6,443 nucleotides of DNA, from contig JBFGDZ010000181.1 of assembly GCA_041580375.1 (NCBI GenBank), forward strand, positions 1-6,443, read 5' to 3'. Position 1 is the stretch's first letter; each line of letters starts with the position of its first letter. This document shows, one piece after another, positions 5,350 to 6,443 of this stretch. A program made the position numbers and the translations under genes. The notes beneath the pieces were generated by a model, which was given only the letters and a program-made list of their open reading frames with translations, was not told where the DNA came from and searched no databases. This DNA is from JAPUIN01 sp041580375 (lineage in GTDB: Bacteria > Acidobacteriota > Polarisedimenticolia > Gp22-AA2).

Positions 5350-6443
5350 ATGGAACCACGAGCGAACCCTCCAACGAACGCGGACGACGCTCGCCCGGTC
5401 TCTCCGGCGGATCCGATCATGCAGGAGTTCCGGAGGCGCACGCCCGGATCGAAGGCGGAGTGGCTCGCGGCGAAGGCGGTCCTCCCGCTCGGCGTCAGCA
5501 GCAATTTCCGGTATTCGGAGCCGTATCCGATCGCCATGGCCCGCGGGCAGGGCTCGCATCTGTGGGACGTGGACGGCAACGAATACATCGACTACAACCT
5601 GGCGCAGGGCGTCATGATCACCGGCTACGGGCATCCCGAGATCGTCCGGGCGGCGACGGCGGCGGCCGCGGGGGGCAGCGTCTACTGCCTTCCCTGCCCC
5701 GACGAGCGGCGTCTCGCGCGCCTGCTGGTCGATCGTTTTCCCGTCGACCAGGTCCGGTTCACCAACACCGGCTCCGAGGCGGTCATGTATGCGATCCGCA
5801 TGGCGCGCGCCTTCACCGGCCGCCCGCGGATCCTGCGCTTCGAGGGGGCCTACCACGGCAACCATGACGCCGTCCTGGCGAGCTATCGGCCCCGCATCGA
5901 TCGCGCCGGGCCGGCCGGCGCCCCTCTCCCCGACGCACCGTCCGAGGGGCTCGTACCGGGGGCGATCGAGGAGACGCTGATCGCGTGCTACAACGACGTC
6001 GAATCGGTGCGGCGGCGCTTCCGGGAGCATCCGAAGGCGATCGCGGCCGTCCTCGTCGAGCCGGTCGGCCTGAACTACGGCGTGTGCGCCCCCGAGGCGG
6101 GGTTCATGGAGGAGATCCGCCGGCTCTGCGACGCGAACGGGTCGCTGCTGATCTTCGACGAGGTCAAGACGGGCGTCAAAGTCGCCCGCGGAGGAGCCTG
6201 CGAGCTGCTGGGGATCGAGCCGGACATCGTCTGCCTCGCCAAATCGATCGGCGGGGGATTTCCGATCGGCGCCTTCGGGGCCCGGCGGGCGATCATGGAT
6301 CTGATTACCGAGGAAAGAGTCCTGCACGCGGGAACGTTCACCGGTAATCCCGTCTCGGTGGCGGCGGGCATCGCGACGCTGGAGAAGATTCTCACGCCGG
6401 ACGCGTACGCGCGGCTCAACGGTCTTTCGGCGCTGCTCAGGGA
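5350..6443 (+). CDS. class III aminotransferase, glutamate-1-semialdehyde aminomutase-like (paralogue 2), 3' end cut by window
   Basis: Translating from the ATG at 5350 gives 364 uninterrupted codons to the window edge. About 95 residues would be missing compared with paralogue 1. The start has GAGGTGA (5337-5343) with 6-nt spacing. Motifs are DVDGNEYIDY (73-82), NTGSEAV (139-145), YHG (168-170), LVEPVGLNYG (235-244), FDEVKTG with D270, and AKSIGGGFPIG with the PLP lysine K298 (codon 6241-6243), then GTFTGNP (328-334). It aligns to paralogue 1 without a gap from residue 27 to 364 (158 identities in 338 by hand count). The exception is a 40-residue block, 171-210, with only three identities, so the two enzymes probably differ in substrate. 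It is not a typical HemL: SSNFR replaces SPVR and DEVKTG replaces DEVMTG. It is divergent from the permease operon and has its own promoter candidate and long leader. Confidence 0.92.
   Translation, partial: MEPRANPPTNADDARPVSPADPIMQEFRRRTPGSKAEWLAAKAVLPLGVSSNFRYSEPYPIAMARGQGSHLWDVDGNEYIDYNLAQGVMITGYGHPEIVRAATAAAAGGSVYCLPCPDERRLARLLVDRFPVDQVRFTNTGSEAVMYAIRMARAFTGRPRILRFEGAYHGNHDAVLASYRPRIDRAGPAGAPLPDAPSEGLVPGAIEETLIACYNDVESVRRRFREHPKAIAAVLVEPVGLNYGVCAPEAGFMEEIRRLCDANGSLLIFDEVKTGVKVARGGACELLGIEPDIVCLAKSIGGGFPIGAFGARRAIMDLITEERVLHAGTFTGNPVSVAAGIATLEKILTPDAYARLNGLSALLR

Noticed and set aside
5025..5867. A plus-strand open frame spanning the divergent gap and the start of aminotransferase 2.
   Set aside because: It is in a different frame from the PLP-enzyme motifs and has only Arg/Gly/Ala-rich sequence where it overlaps the real gene. 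No ribosome site was seen at its start.

Overview
The window is a high-GC bacterial segment, roughly two-thirds G+C by eye, with G/C-rich third codon positions and dense gene packing. The lineage cannot be named from the sequence. No rRNA, tRNA, CRISPR array, insertion sequence or phage gene was seen. It holds six protein genes, and all look like intact small-molecule metabolism genes. The last one runs off the right edge.

Layout: (1) 43-1434 (+) is a complete PLP-dependent class III aminotransferase of the glutamate-1-semialdehyde-aminomutase-like type. (2) Convergent to it is a tight four-gene minus-strand operon, in transcription order: an APC-family permease (4992-3667), an N-carbamoylputrescine amidase (AguB-like nitrilase-superfamily enzyme, 3645-2761), a class I SAM-dependent methyltransferase (2764-1916) and a small cupin-fold protein (1904-1458). 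The gaps are 21 nt, a 4-nt ATGA overlap and 11 nt, so co-transcription is likely. (3) A 357-bp divergent intergenic region (4993-5349) carries candidate promoters for both directions, an interrupted palindrome and a long leader rich in inverted repeats. (4) 5350-6443 (+) is a second aminotransferase, cut by the window end. It is a paralogue of the first: a hand alignment needs no gap over 338 residues and gives 158 identities.

Working together (inference): the permease resembles the polyamine/amino-acid uptake branch of the APC superfamily. The amidase would release putrescine from N-carbamoylputrescine. Class III aminotransferases commonly act on terminal amines or omega-amino acids. The simplest reading is a locus for uptake and processing of a polyamine or carbamoylated amine, with two aminotransferases of differing specificity. 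The methyltransferase and a cupin lacking the usual metal-binding histidines do not belong to the textbook agmatine route and make the set unusual. Agmatine deiminase, the usual partner of AguB, is not in the window.

The most notable non-coding signals are an imperfect hairpin that places the Shine-Dalgarno of the amidase gene in its loop and part of the start codon in its stem, and a ~195-nt leader with several inverted repeats behind a perfect TATAAT upstream of the second aminotransferase.
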